Origin: Pseudomonadota bacterium
GTDB taxonomy: Bacteria > Pseudomonadota > Gammaproteobacteria > Burkholderiales > REEB80
DNA length: 64,000 bases
Assembly (NCBI GenBank): GCA_018971485.1
Contig: JAGXAQ010000002.1
Location: 1-64,000, forward strand
Reading direction: 5' to 3'
Shown here piece after piece: positions 19,823-29,556 of the stretch. Position 1 is the first letter of the stretch; every line of letters begins with the position of its first letter. The translations under genes and the position numbers were made by a program. The notes under the pieces are model-generated. The model did not search any database and had not been told where the DNA came from. It worked only from the letters and a program-made list of their open reading frames with translations.

Positions 19823-20488
19823 ATGCGTTTACTATTGATCGAAGATGATAACTTGCTAGGAAATGGCATTGAAGCAGGCCTCAGGCATGCCGGCTTTGCC
19901 CTGGACTGGGCAAAGGATGGACGAGAAGCTCAGCTGGCCCTGAAAGCGACTCCTTATGAATTACTCATTCTGGACATTGGCCTTCCCATCCTCAATGGCC
20001 TGGATATCTTGCGCCATTTTCGCAAAGAAGGGCATCACACTCCTGTACTGTTACTCACCGCACGCGATTCCATTCAAGATCGTGTCGCCGGATTTGATGC
20101 CGGCGCAGACGATTACCTGCTCAAACCTTTTGATCTGGCTGAACTAATCGCCCGGATTCATGCCCTCATCAGACGGTCTCACGGCAGAAGCACTCCCTTA
20201 ATTCAATATCAGGATCTCGTTTTTGATCTCAAAAACCATCAAACCCGAAGAGGACAGGACATCATAAACTTGTCACAGAAGGAATGTGCCATTCTGGAGG
20301 CCCTGCTGAATCATTGCGGTACCGCCCTATCCAGGGCCCGGCTTGAAGACAGCCTGTATGGATGGAATGAGGAAGTAGAGAGCAATGCGGTTGAAGTGCA
20401 CATCCACAACCTTCGCCGAAAACTTGGTAGCAGTCTCATCAGGACTGTAAGAGGTGTTGGCTATCTCATACGAAAATCTAATACATGA
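19823..20488 (+). CDS. Two-component response regulator (OmpR/QseB family)
   Basis: A 221-aa transcriptional regulator. Receiver domain: acidic pair EDD at residues 7-9, phosphoacceptor Asp in LLILDIGLP (about 51), Lys in LLKPFD. The C-terminal winged helix runs from about 125, with NAVEVHIHNLRRKLG recognition helix and RTVRGVGYLI. It resembles QseB/PmrA. ATG 19823 gives the family N terminus MRLLLIEDD; 15 upstream codons are unsupported. Its TGA overlaps the kinase ATG (ATGA). Targets are unknown; the spacing suggests the pair is autoregulated, which is not shown. Confidence 0.93.
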   Translation: MRLLLIEDDNLLGNGIEAGLRHAGFALDWAKDGREAQLALKATPYELLILDIGLPILNGLDILRHFRKEGHHTPVLLLTARDSIQDRVAGFDAGADDYLLKPFDLAELIARIHALIRRSHGRSTPLIQYQDLVFDLKNHQTRRGQDIINLSQKECAILEALLNHCGTALSRARLEDSLYGWNEEVESNAVEVHIHNLRRKLGSSLIRTVRGVGYLIRKSNT

Positions 20489-21852
20489 AATACTTTTCCA
20501 TCAAGCGCCGGCTCATCCTGTTAATTCTAGGCAGCACGCTCCTGGTTTGGCTAGTCGCCCTGCTTTTGAGTTTCTTCGGTGCAAGACAGGAGATTAACCA
20601 GCTCGTGGATGTGCAGCTCGAACAGAGCGCACAAACCCTGGCTTTGCTGGATCTACACAAACTCACGGCCCTCGCCCACACAACCGAACGAATTCATGCC
20701 CAAAAGGACAAGGATAGGGACAATGATGATCTCAACATGGAATTTCAGGTCTGGACAGATTCTGGCAGACTCATAACCCATAGCCCGAGTACTCCTAAAT
20801 TCGCTTATCACCCCCAGGATGGCTACCAGACCATCCGGGTTCATTCCGTTTATTGGCGCACGTACGCACGACATGATATCAACCATGCCTATCAAATCCG
20901 GCTATTCGAGAGCATTCATTCACGTAACAACCTTATCAATTCGGGTGCATGGCATATTGCGCAGTTCATGCTCATCGTCCTGCCCCTCTCAATATGGCTT
21001 ATCTGGCTCAGTGTCGAAAAAGGCCTCCTGCCACTTCAAAACATTTCAGGCATGCTTACGAGCCGGAACGCCCAAAACATGGAACCCATCAATCCAGACA
21101 AAATTCCTGCAGAAGCCGTGGAACTGGTTCATTCCATCAACCGCCTGCTCGAACGTCTCAAACAGTCCATTCTGCATGAACGGGCCTTTACTGCAGATGC
21201 AGCGCATGAATTACGTCACCCTCTTGCTGCCATCAAAATACAGGCAGAAGTCGCTTTGACCTGTACGCACCCCGCCCAGCTTGAAACAACCATCCACCAG
21301 ATTATAAACGGCGTTAACCGACTCTCACACCTCGTCCACCAGATGCTTCTTCTGGCACGACTTGACCAATCCAGCCAGATAGTTGCCGAGCCTGTTAATC
21401 TGAGTCAAATCGTGACAGGATGTAGCAGCATGCTCGCCGATCGAGCCCTTTCTAAAAATATTTCCCTTGAAGTCCAGGCCAAAGCCGATATATGGATACT
21501 CGGCCATGCGCCATTGCTGTCTATCTTGGTGGACAATCTGATTGACAATGCCATTAAATATGGCAGGAAGAACGGGCATGTTCTTCTAAATGTGCTGATA
21601 GAATCCAATAAAGCCCTTATGTCGATCGAAGATGATGGGCCAGGAGTATCGACTCAGGAATACCAAAGACTAACAGACCGGTTCTATCGATCAACCCATC
21701 ACCCGGATGTAGAAGGCAGTGGCCTGGGACTATCCATTGTCAGCAAGATTGTCAAAATACATCATGGCATGCTTGAGATTCATTCAGGTCATCAGGGTCA
21801 AGGGCTTAAAATCAATATTTTCCTTGAGGCCTATAATCCTGCCAAGGACTGA
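20485..21852 (+). CDS. Sensor histidine kinase (QseC-like)
   Basis: A 455-aa inner-membrane kinase paired with the regulator upstream. TM1 (residues 9-30) and TM2 (about 159-180) bracket a periplasmic sensor loop of about 130 residues. Then come a HAMP-like linker, a HisKA box FTADAAHELRHPLAAIKIQAE with the phosphorylated His, N box LIDNAIKYGR, and G boxes DDGPGV and GSGLGLSIV. All catalytic motifs are present. The signal is not predictable from sequence; the loop is rich in His and Asp (HAQKDKDRDNDD). Confidence 0.92.
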   Translation: MKYFSIKRRLILLILGSTLLVWLVALLLSFFGARQEINQLVDVQLEQSAQTLALLDLHKLTALAHTTERIHAQKDKDRDNDDLNMEFQVWTDSGRLITHSPSTPKFAYHPQDGYQTIRVHSVYWRTYARHDINHAYQIRLFESIHSRNNLINSGAWHIAQFMLIVLPLSIWLIWLSVEKGLLPLQNISGMLTSRNAQNMEPINPDKIPAEAVELVHSINRLLERLKQSILHERAFTADAAHELRHPLAAIKIQAEVALTCTHPAQLETTIHQIINGVNRLSHLVHQMLLLARLDQSSQIVAEPVNLSQIVTGCSSMLADRALSKNISLEVQAKADIWILGHAPLLSILVDNLIDNAIKYGRKNGHVLLNVLIESNKALMSIEDDGPGVSTQEYQRLTDRFYRSTHHPDVEGSGLGLSIVSKIVKIHHGMLEIHSGHQGQGLKINIFLEAYNPAKD

Positions 21853-21910
21853 TAACGGAAAGGAACATCCTGTAAAATCGGGTTTTTGCTCTTGCTGTAC
21901 CTTTTCCAGG

Positions 21911-22345
21911 TTACTGGCTCCTTCTGGTGATTTGCCGCCGGCGCATAGACTCAACCGTAAACTCCTCCAACTCAGGATCCAATGCATTCCGGGCTGAAAC
22001 CATACCTACAATCTGGCCATTCTCCAAGACTGGCAGATGGCGAAACCCATTCTCATGCATCAGGACAAGAGCATAACCGAACAAGTCATCCGGGCTCACT
22101 GTCATGGGTGAATGGGTCATCACATCAGCTAAACAGGTTGTTTTTACATCGAGGCCCCTGGCTACTACCCGAAATACAAGATCCCGTTCTGTAAAAATCC
22201 CTACCAGTTCCTGCTGTTCAACAATCAGCACTGCGCCAACCCCCCTTCTGGACATCATTATTGCCGCCTGATCAACAGTTGTACCCAGACAGGCAATCAG
22301 TATCTTTTTTTGCTCCATAACATACCTTATACGTTGTCCAAACAT
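21911..22345 (-). CDS. CBS-domain protein
   Basis: A 144-aa protein made of two CBS motifs: residues about 10-65 (TTVDQAAIMMSRRGVGAVLIVEQQELVGIFTERD) and about 75-130 (DVMTHSPMTVSPDD, MHENGFRHLPVLENGQIVGMVSARN). Such stand-alone pairs bind adenine nucleotides and regulate partners, none of which is evident nearby. MFGQRIRYVME at 22345 matches the family start; 27 upstream in-frame codons look non-coding. Confidence 0.88.
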   Translation of the reverse strand: MFGQRIRYVMEQKKILIACLGTTVDQAAIMMSRRGVGAVLIVEQQELVGIFTERDLVFRVVARGLDVKTTCLADVMTHSPMTVSPDDLFGYALVLMHENGFRHLPVLENGQIVGMVSARNALDPELEEFTVESMRRRQITRRSQ

Positions 22346-22426
22346 GATTGCCCCTACAGTTACACATGCATCAAAGGATGCATTATGGTAAAAGGTCTTT
22401 AATCTGCGTGGTTTGACCTGCATCAA

Positions 22427-22810
22427 ACATCAAATGATAATTGCAGCAGTTTAAAATTTTCAGGCCAAAACCCGGATCTGGCAAAAGTCCGGACGAGATC
22501 GCACCAAGCCAGAACAAGTGCCAGGCTATTCTTTAATATAGGATGTTTTTTGATTATGGAGCCAATTCATGCTAAAACGGAACTATAATGACTTTAATCA
22601 TGAAGTTAATCTTGAACAGACAGGCCTGGCCGCCATTCGGACATGGAAATAAATGATATTCAGTCAATTCTGGCAACTGGCCATTATAAAAGCTCAACTT
22701 TTTTAAACCGCAGGCTCAAAAAATCCTGACAACATCCATAACAATTACCATGAAATCAAACCACTACCTGCCTGGAAACCACAACTTTTAAAATAAGGTA
22801 CAACAACAAG
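22427..22810. other. Intergenic region with one possible 27-codon ORF
   Basis: About 380 bases with no established gene. A small frame from ATG 22569 to TAA 22652 is preceded by GGAG at good spacing; it is listed separately. The rest shows only AT-rich stretches, such as TTTAATATAGG near 22532-22542, that might act as promoters. Nothing else was recognised. Confidence 0.4.
22569..22652 (+). CDS. Possible small ORF (27 aa), unknown
   Basis: Reads MLKRNYNDFNHEVNLEQTGL and then seven more residues ending TWK. TATGGAG stands nine bases before the ATG, so translation is plausible. The peptide is hydrophilic, without signal or membrane segment. It may be a real small protein or the N-terminal stub of a lost gene. 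Confidence 0.25.
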   Translation: MLKRNYNDFNHEVNLEQTGLAAIRTWK

Positions 22811-23017
22811 ATGGCCACCAACATAACCGAGGACTGGGAAAAACGCGAAACTGCCACAGAACTGGCTGATATTATCCATGTATCTCAGGAAATGGGTCAA
22901 AGACTGGCACTGGAAGTTACCCCCGATCTGTACGGGGATGTCCAGGATCTTAACCACTTACTACAGGAAGCCTACTTCAAGGCCACTTCCATTCGCCGGA
23001 AACTAGAGCCACAATAG
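22811..23017 (+). CDS. Small hypothetical protein (68 aa)
   Basis: An acidic, mostly helical 68-aa protein (TATELADIIHVSQEMGQRLA, then LNHLLQEAYFKATSIRRKLE) without cysteines or membrane segments. AAGGT lies about 14 nt before the ATG, a loose ribosome site. It is 68 nt ahead of the glutathione transferase gene on the same strand. I do not recognise the family; codon choice looks like its neighbours, which supports a real gene. Confidence 0.5.
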   Translation: MATNITEDWEKRETATELADIIHVSQEMGQRLALEVTPDLYGDVQDLNHLLQEAYFKATSIRRKLEPQ

Positions 23018-23085
23018 AACCTGCAGGACACGGCGCAAGACGGACCCGCTTCTAATCAGGCATATTTTCTGTAAAGGCATCAGTC

Positions 23086-23760
23086 ATGGGGTTGGAACTT
23101 TATATTGGAAATAAAAACTATTCTTCCTGGTCCTTAAGGGCCTGGATACTTCTAAAGCATCTGAATCTTTCCTTTACAGAACACCCGGTTTCAGTTGCAG
23201 GACGTGAGTACAACCCTGAACTGAAACCGATTTCTGGAAACGCACGGGTGCCTTGCCTGCATGTTGAAGGTTTTCAAATCTGGGAGAGTCTTGCCATTGC
23301 TGAATATCTTGCTGAGCAATATCCGGCATTATGGCCTGAAAACGCCTTGGCCCGAGCGCGGGCAAGAAGTATTTCTGCAGAAATGCATGCAGGATTCATG
23401 AACCTGCGCAAAGCCATGCCAATGAACCTGAAACTCAAGCTGAAGGGAAAGCCAGCAGATCCGGCCGTTCAAAGAGATATCAACCGAATCAGCGAGATCT
23501 GGACTGAAGCGCGGGAGCTATTTTCAAATAATAGCGGACCCTATCTTTTTGGCCGTTTCTGCATTGCCGATGCCATGTTTTCACCAATTGTCTGGCGCTT
23601 CCATATTTACAATGTCAGGTTACCTCCAACCGCTTCTGCCTATATGGAAGTCATGCTCAACCACGAAGCCATGAAGGAATGGCACGATGCAGCCATCAAA
23701 GAAACCGAAGCTCACGCCCATTACGACAGCCTGGCCGAAGAATACGGTGGAAGCCGCTAA
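23086..23760 (+). CDS. Glutathione S-transferase
   Basis: A 224-aa cytosolic transferase. The thioredoxin-like N domain begins LYIGNKNYSSWSLRAWILLKHL, with the catalytic serine in NYSSWS as in the zeta/YfcF-like bacterial group. ARVPCL carries the cis-proline and WESLAIAEYLAEQYP the glutathione-gamma-glutamyl contact. The helical C domain includes FCIADAMFSPIVWRF. The substrate is unknown. It converges on the LysR gene at 23779. Confidence 0.9.
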   Translation: MGLELYIGNKNYSSWSLRAWILLKHLNLSFTEHPVSVAGREYNPELKPISGNARVPCLHVEGFQIWESLAIAEYLAEQYPALWPENALARARARSISAEMHAGFMNLRKAMPMNLKLKLKGKPADPAVQRDINRISEIWTEARELFSNNSGPYLFGRFCIADAMFSPIVWRFHIYNVRLPPTASAYMEVMLNHEAMKEWHDAAIKETEAHAHYDSLAEEYGGSR

Positions 23761-23778
23761 ACCTGGCGGCCCGTCCAG

Positions 23779-24708
23779 CTAATCTTTCAGTTCGACATGG
23801 GCGGCAGGGGTCAGCTTTTTCTGCAGGTGATCGCGCAAAAACTGGATAAAAACCTTCAACGGAGCCGAGTATTGACGATTGGCATAATAAAGATACCAAC
23901 TGTCATAAGTAGGTGACCAATCTGTTAACATTGGAACCAGCCTGCCTTGTGCAATATCTTCACTTACGTAGGCCTCAGCCATATAGCCTATTCCGATCCC
24001 GTCTCGAACCGCATCAACCATCAAATCAACATGATTGACAATCAGGGGCCCTTTTACACCAACTTCGATTTTTTTCTTGTTCTTTTCAAAACTCCAGGGT
24101 AAAACCTGCTGATTTCCAAGCCGAAAACGGATACAGGAGTGATGCTGCAAATCCTGGGGAACCCTGGGAACGCCATGTTTTTCAAGATAGCATGGCGAAG
24201 CCATGGCAACAATACGGGAAGGAATGCTGGCCCGGACCATGACCATATCCTGAGCAATGAGCCTGCCATAACGAATCCCTGCATCAAACCGTCCCTTTAC
24301 AATATCTGCATTGACGTTATCAACTACAATATCCAGACTGATGGCAGGATATGACAACAAAAAGGATTTCAGGATAGGTGCCACAATCATTTGAGCAGGA
24401 ATAGATGAAATGCTCAAACGCAAAGTACCCATCGGGGCATCACGAAAATCATTAATCGACTCGACAGCACTCTGGAGATCCTCGAAAGCAGGACGGATTT
24501 TACCCAAAAGATGTTCGCCTGCCTCAGTCAGGGACACGCTACGTGTCGTTCGATGAAGCAAACGAACACCAAGCTTTTCTTCCAAAGACCGTATGGTCTG
24601 ACTCAATGTGGAAGGTGCAAGCCCCAGAAAAGCAGATGCACGCGCAAAATTCCCCTGCTCGGCAATTTCGATAAAGGCACGTAACTGGGCAAATTCAGAT
24701 CCCCTCAT
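23779..24708 (-). CDS. LysR-family transcriptional regulator
   Basis: A 309-aa regulator with an N-terminal winged helix-turn-helix (FIEIAEQGNFARASAFLGLA, then STLSQTIRSLEEKLG; residues 10-50). An effector-binding domain starts about residue 90 (GTLRLSISSIPAQMIVAPIL, then GRFDAGIRYG). It belongs to the PecT/YafC-like group. It is divergent from the efflux operon at 24903 with 194 nt between, so it most likely controls that operon. AATCGATT (palindromic) and an AT-rich core lie in the shared spacer. Confidence 0.92.
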   Translation of the reverse strand: MRGSEFAQLRAFIEIAEQGNFARASAFLGLAPSTLSQTIRSLEEKLGVRLLHRTTRSVSLTEAGEHLLGKIRPAFEDLQSAVESINDFRDAPMGTLRLSISSIPAQMIVAPILKSFLLSYPAISLDIVVDNVNADIVKGRFDAGIRYGRLIAQDMVMVRASIPSRIVAMASPCYLEKHGVPRVPQDLQHHSCIRFRLGNQQVLPWSFEKNKKKIEVGVKGPLIVNHVDLMVDAVRDGIGIGYMAEAYVSEDIAQGRLVPMLTDWSPTYDSWYLYYANRQYSAPLKVFIQFLRDHLQKKLTPAAHVELKD

Positions 24709-24779
24709 TTTTTATCCTCGTCATTTCATATGCGCATTAAAAGGAATCCATTCAAGATTGGCTGGTAAAAATAAATTAT

Positions 24780-24840
24780 GACATCAATCGATTATTCATT
24801 TTTATAAAATAATGTATATATATTATTAGGTATTATCATC
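24780..24840. promoter_or_regulatory. Divergent promoter/operator region between LysR gene and efflux operon
   Basis: A strongly AT-rich stretch contains the palindrome AATCGATT (about 24787-24794) and several -10-like hexamers (TATATA, TATTAT; about 24815-24830). LysR proteins typically bind such T-N11-A sites in divergent spacers; the exact boxes cannot be fixed here. Confidence 0.35.
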
Positions 24841-24902
24841 GCAATATGACTCCATTACAATTCAGCTTCATCTACTCCTGATCCCATGTGAGAACTTCAT
24901 CC

Positions 24903-25946
24903 ATGAGCACGTCCTCCAACAACAGAAACCTATTCCGCCAGTATCTCTTTATTGGGGGAGCCGTGATCTTTGTCATTCTTGTCGCAATCTTTTATTTTAC
25001 CGGTGGGCGGGTCATGTCAACAGATGATGCCTATATCCAGGCTGCCCGGGTCAACATCAGCAGTGATATTGGTGGGCGCGTCGCGAAACTTTTCGTACAC
25101 GATAATGAAACCGTACATCGGGGTGAACCTCTTTTTGAACTGGATAATCGCAAGCAGGTCATCGCCATCCAGTATGCCAAAGCCCGGCTCGCCGAAGCCC
25201 GCTTACGGATTGAAGCATTAAAATCCACCTATCTGCAGCGCAAAGCCCAGACTCTTGCAGCACTGGCAAAGCTCAACTATCAAACACATGAATTCAACCG
25301 ACAGATGAGACTGGAAAGCCGGGGTATCTCATCCCGTGCAAAACTCGATCTTGCCAGGCAGGCCTTGGCCAGTGCCCGGCAAAAACTTGAAGCCGCCAAA
25401 CAATCCGAAAAAAATGTTCAAACCCTTCTGGACAACAATCCAGACATCCCTGTTGAGAACCACCCAGCTGTCCAGCAGGCCCAAGCCCGGCTCGAGCAGG
25501 CGAAACTTGACTTGTCACACACCCTCATCAAGGCTCCAATGAGTGGGATCGTCTCCAAGGTAGACACCTTGCAGCCCGGGGATCACATCGAAGCTGCCTC
25601 CCCTGTCTTTTCGCTCACTGCCACGCAACACGCCTGGATAGAAGCCAACTTCAAGGAAACCGAGTTAACTTACATGCGCCCTGGACAAAAAGCCACAATT
25701 GATATCGATGCCTATCCAGAGCACACCTTTCATGGAACTGTTCAAAGTTTAAGCTCTGGAACCGGATCAAGCTTTTCGCTTCTGCCTCCAGAAAACGCTA
25801 CTGGCAACTGGGTCAAGGTTGTCCAGCGGCTTCCCGTTCGAATCAGCATTGATGATGCCGGGCCCAGTTGGCCCCTGCATTCTGGATTAAGCGTCGTAGT
25901 GAATGTTGATACCCACCATAGTCGACTGGATAATTTCTGGAAATGA
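24903..25946 (+). CDS. Membrane fusion protein of a multidrug efflux pump (EmrA/HlyD family)
   Basis: A 347-aa periplasmic adaptor. One N-terminal transmembrane helix (residues 14-33, LFIGGAVIFVILVAIFYFTG) precedes a split lipoyl domain (DDAYIQAARVNISSDIGGRV ... LIKAPMSGIVSKVDTLQPGD) and a long coiled-coil hairpin (about 85-190). It would link the MFS transporter encoded next with the outer-membrane channel. ATG 24903 is preferred to GTG 24888; neither has a strong site. Its stop overlaps the next start (ATGA). Confidence 0.92.
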   Translation: MSTSSNNRNLFRQYLFIGGAVIFVILVAIFYFTGGRVMSTDDAYIQAARVNISSDIGGRVAKLFVHDNETVHRGEPLFELDNRKQVIAIQYAKARLAEARLRIEALKSTYLQRKAQTLAALAKLNYQTHEFNRQMRLESRGISSRAKLDLARQALASARQKLEAAKQSEKNVQTLLDNNPDIPVENHPAVQQAQARLEQAKLDLSHTLIKAPMSGIVSKVDTLQPGDHIEAASPVFSLTATQHAWIEANFKETELTYMRPGQKATIDIDAYPEHTFHGTVQSLSSGTGSSFSLLPPENATGNWVKVVQRLPVRISIDDAGPSWPLHSGLSVVVNVDTHHSRLDNFWK

Positions 25947-27541
25947 GTGAACACACTCCCATTGAAAAAGCTGGTGAAGAGCCTGAAAAAGGACTGGGGC
26001 TTCCTCATTCCAATCATGCAAGCCTGAATGCATCAGGGCTAAACCGGTCCCTGATCACCTTTTCCATCATGGCGGCTACCATCATGCAAGCCCTGGATAC
26101 CACCATCGCCAACGTCGCGTTGCCGAGGATGCAAGGAAGCCTGTCTGCAACCCAGGATCAAATGGGTTGGGTCCTGACGTCTTACATCATAGCAGCGGCT
26201 ATCATGATTCCACTGACAGGCTGGCTTGCTGGCCGCTTCGGCCGAAAAAAAATTTTCATGCTCTCGGTTATCGGGTTCACCCTCACCTCTGCACTATGTG
26301 GCCTCTCAACCACTCTTGCCGAGATTGTCCTGTTCCGGTTTTTACAGGGCATATCCGGGGCTGCGCTAGTCCCCCTGTCGCAGGCTGTCCTATTTGATAT
26401 CAACCCACCAGAAAACCACGGCAAAGCAATGGCAGTCTGGGGCGTTGGAGTCACCCTTGGCCCTGTTCTTGGTCCACTTCTTGGAGGGTGGCTGACCCAG
26501 AACTACAGTTGGCACTGGGTCTTCTTTATCAATGTCCCTATCGGTATAGTCGCCCTTCTCGGGCTATCTACATCCATGCCGGAAACTGAAAAGAAGCACA
26601 CCAGCTTTGATTTTTTTGGATTTATCACCTTAAGTCTTTGTATAGGCGCCTTGCAGCTTTTCCTGGACCGTGGGGAACTCAAGGACTGGTTTAGTTCGAC
26701 CGAAATTATCATTGAAGCGATGGTGGCAGGTCTGGCACTATATTATTTCCTGGCCCACTCCCTGACTCACCCTCACCCCTTTTTTAATCCAGCCTTGTTT
26801 GCAGATCGTAACTTTGTCACAGCCAATATCTTTATTTTCCTGATAGGGGTTGTTTTATTCGCCACTTTGGCTCTTATCCCTCCCATGCTACAAAACGAAA
26901 TGGGCTATCCCGTCATGATAAGCGGACTAGTCACTGCACCGCGAGGTGCAGGAACCATGATAGGCATGATAGTCGTCGGCAGATTGATCGGGAGAATTGA
27001 TTCCCGGCTCATCATGGCTACAGGTCTAGGCCTCACCGCTTTTTCCCTTTGGCAAATGACGGGATTTGACCTGCTCATGAATGAAAAACTCATCGTTGTT
27101 TCAGGTATTATCCAGGGGTTTGGCGTTGGTCTAGCTTACGTGCCCCTGTCCACCTTTGCATTTGGTACGCTACCCATTTCCTTTCGAAATGAAGGCACGG
27201 CATTCTTCAATCTCCAGCGCAACCTCGGAAGCGCCATTGGAATTTCCGCTGTCGAAACACTTCTGACCCGGAATACACAAATCGCACATGCTAGTCTTGC
27301 CGAACACATTACTTCCTATAATCTTGGAAATCCGGCTTTTATGGCCAGCCATATTCATCCAACAACCCTTACAGGGCTCCTATCCCTGAATCATCTTATT
27401 ACCAGCCAGGCAGCCATGATCGCCTATCTTGATGACTACAAGCTAATGATGGTTCTCACAATAGCCGTCATTCCCCTTCTCTTCCTGATGCGACCTCCCA
27501 CCCGGTCCCATAGTACAAATGAAATGGCGGTAATGGAATGA
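25943..27541 (+). CDS. MFS multidrug transporter, DHA2 family (EmrB-like)
   Basis: A 532-aa inner-membrane drug/proton antiporter with 14 predicted helices. Visible signatures are the DHA2 opening MAATIMQALDTTIANVALPRMQGSL, motif A GWLAGRFGRKK and motif C in WGVGVTLGPVLGPLLGGWL. It forms the middle of a three-gene operon with four-base overlaps at both ends. The exported compounds are unknown. About 40 hydrophilic N-terminal residues precede helix 1. Confidence 0.93.
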   Translation: MSEHTPIEKAGEEPEKGLGLPHSNHASLNASGLNRSLITFSIMAATIMQALDTTIANVALPRMQGSLSATQDQMGWVLTSYIIAAAIMIPLTGWLAGRFGRKKIFMLSVIGFTLTSALCGLSTTLAEIVLFRFLQGISGAALVPLSQAVLFDINPPENHGKAMAVWGVGVTLGPVLGPLLGGWLTQNYSWHWVFFINVPIGIVALLGLSTSMPETEKKHTSFDFFGFITLSLCIGALQLFLDRGELKDWFSSTEIIIEAMVAGLALYYFLAHSLTHPHPFFNPALFADRNFVTANIFIFLIGVVLFATLALIPPMLQNEMGYPVMISGLVTAPRGAGTMIGMIVVGRLIGRIDSRLIMATGLGLTAFSLWQMTGFDLLMNEKLIVVSGIIQGFGVGLAYVPLSTFAFGTLPISFRNEGTAFFNLQRNLGSAIGISAVETLLTRNTQIAHASLAEHITSYNLGNPAFMASHIHPTTLTGLLSLNHLITSQAAMIAYLDDYKLMMVLTIAVIPLLFLMRPPTRSHSTNEMAVME

Positions 27542-28956
27542 AAACAAGGCAACCTTATCTGGCTTTCAGCCTGCTGGCCCTACTTTCAGCCTGCAGTACC
27601 GGCTTGCACATCAATACCCCACCTCTGCCGCACACCCAAAACTATCTTTCAAAGAAAGACGCCATCCCACTCCACCAGCAAATGGAACTGGGGAAACAGA
27701 TCGATGCCAGTTGGTGGCGCCTTTTTGGGTCAGGCACACTTGACCACCTCATTCAACAATCCCTTAAGACCAATTACACGCTGGCTTCTGCCAGGAATAC
27801 CCTCATGCAAGCCAGGGAAGCTGTCAAAGCAGAACAAGGAATAGCGTACCCGCAGGTTTCACTAGGTTTTCTCGCAGGACGTCAGAAATATGGTGCAGCC
27901 ATGTTTGGACCAAGCAACTTTAATATCCCTCCTTTTAACTATTATGAAGCAGGGCCATCTATGACCTGGACACCTGATCTGTTCGGGGAAGACCACTATA
28001 AAATAGCTCGAGAACAAGCTTTCGCCCGCTATCAACTGCATCAGCTTAAAGCCCTTGATCTGGCTGTGGCTGGCAACACCCTTTCAACAGCCATTGATTT
28101 GGCTTGTGCCCATACCGAAATTGCAGTTCTCAAAAAAATGAAAACTGGTGACAAAGAAACATTGGCCCTCATTCGCCAGGCCTATCATAATGGTTCTGCA
28201 ACGCGGCTGGATATCCTTTCAGCCCGTAACCGGCTGATTAACGACCAGGCCCTGCTTCCACCCATTGAACAGCGTCTTAGCCTTGATCGTCATATGCTTT
28301 CGATTCTGGCAGGGACCCCCCCCTCCAGATGGGTCCCTATCAAACTGGATCTGCATAATATTAAACTTCCAAAAGCCTTGCCTGTAAGCCTTCCTTCAAA
28401 ATTAATCAGAACACGGCCTGATATTCTCGCAGCCCAAGACAGCCTGGATGCGGCAGGAGCAACCCTGGGCATTGCTTCGGCCCGTCTTTACCCGCAGATC
28501 ACCTTGACTGCAGACATGATGCAAGAAGCCCTGACTCCTGCCGGATTATTCAAGGGAGCCAGTTCTGCCTGGTCACTTGCAGCTGGACTAAGTGCACCCA
28601 TTTTTAATGGGGGAACGCTTCACGCTGAAAAAAGAGAAGCCGAGGATGCTTATCAGGCTGCCCTAGCCCAATATCAGCAGACTATCCTGTTTGCTTTCAA
28701 ACAGGTTGCTGACAATCTCACGGCATTAGCCCATGATGAAGAGGAAACAGTACTAATGAATCAAGCTCTACAAATGGCCAAGACCTCAGTACGGCTTGCA
28801 ATGGTGAACTATCAGGCAGGTGCGAGCGGGTTACTTAACCTTCAGAAAAAACAACGCGTTCTCAATCAGGCCCGATTAAACCAGATTCGAAGCATCAACC
28901 AGCAAGACCTCGACTGTATTCGATTATTTGTTTCTCTGGGAGCGGGGAAAGACTAA
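27538..28956 (+). CDS. Outer-membrane efflux lipoprotein (NodT/TolC family)
   Basis: A 472-aa outer membrane channel subunit. The signal peptide ends in a lipobox (LLALLSACST, Cys at about 19), so the protein is lipid anchored. Two OEP repeats follow: SWWRLFGSGTLDHLIQQSL with NYTLASARNTLMQA, and RPDILAAQDSLDAAGATLGI onwards with YPQITLTADM. Overlap ATGA with the MFS gene shows translational coupling. Together with the two genes before it this makes a complete tripartite pump. Confidence 0.92.
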   Translation: MKTRQPYLAFSLLALLSACSTGLHINTPPLPHTQNYLSKKDAIPLHQQMELGKQIDASWWRLFGSGTLDHLIQQSLKTNYTLASARNTLMQAREAVKAEQGIAYPQVSLGFLAGRQKYGAAMFGPSNFNIPPFNYYEAGPSMTWTPDLFGEDHYKIAREQAFARYQLHQLKALDLAVAGNTLSTAIDLACAHTEIAVLKKMKTGDKETLALIRQAYHNGSATRLDILSARNRLINDQALLPPIEQRLSLDRHMLSILAGTPPSRWVPIKLDLHNIKLPKALPVSLPSKLIRTRPDILAAQDSLDAAGATLGIASARLYPQITLTADMMQEALTPAGLFKGASSAWSLAAGLSAPIFNGGTLHAEKREAEDAYQAALAQYQQTILFAFKQVADNLTALAHDEEETVLMNQALQMAKTSVRLAMVNYQAGASGLLNLQKKQRVLNQARLNQIRSINQQDLDCIRLFVSLGAGKD

Positions 28957-29094
28957 CCCGGGAGGTTATGAATCGCTCGTGTCTATATCAAAGTCACCCA
29001 GCCCCAGGCGGCTTCACACAACTTCTGCTTTTACATTACGCATTCAGGAAGTTCAGATTCTGGAAATCCAGATAAGTCCCGTTTTTATTCCACC

Positions 29095-29535
29095 TCATCT
29101 ATTTTCACGAAGCAAGGCTCCTGCCAGTATCAATAACCCTCCAATAAGTAACATGGCCCACCCCCAATCAAGCTCAATCGAGTGGCTTGCCACATGGGCC
29201 AACTCCCGCAGAAAACCGGAATCTGAATGTCCCGACATACGTTCCTTTAAATGAGAAATATACAATTGTTCCCGAATAAACAGATCAAGGATAACACCCA
29301 ATATGGCCAGCCCCATTAAACCCATACCCAGATATCGCCTCATAACAGAAAAAAGAAGGGCTATTACGGCTAAAACCAGAATAATCGCCCCCATGCTTCT
29401 GCCATTCTCGAAAGCACTTACTGTTCCAGTCAATGGGGTGGAAACAAAAGGACAGAACACGCCTATAAGGGTTATTACAGAACCAATTAGTCCAAGCATC
29501 TGTTTTAAGTTCAATTCACTATCCTCTGAAATCAT
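29095..29535 (-). CDS. Hypothetical four-helix membrane protein
   Basis: A 146-aa inner membrane protein, four hydrophobic helices: LIGSVITLIGVFCPFVSTPL, MGAIILVLAVIALLFSV, MGLMGLAILGVILDLFI and a last one, MLLIGGLLILAGALL. A loop of about 35 residues with His and Ser lies before the last helix. I do not recognise the family. MISEDSELNLKQM at 29535 follows a weak site; a start seven codons upstream is possible. It stands alone, convergent with the efflux operon. Confidence 0.6.
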   Translation of the reverse strand: MISEDSELNLKQMLGLIGSVITLIGVFCPFVSTPLTGTVSAFENGRSMGAIILVLAVIALLFSVMRRYLGMGLMGLAILGVILDLFIREQLYISHLKERMSGHSDSGFLRELAHVASHSIELDWGWAMLLIGGLLILAGALLRENR

Positions 29536-29556
29536 ATCAATCACCAATAAACCCAA

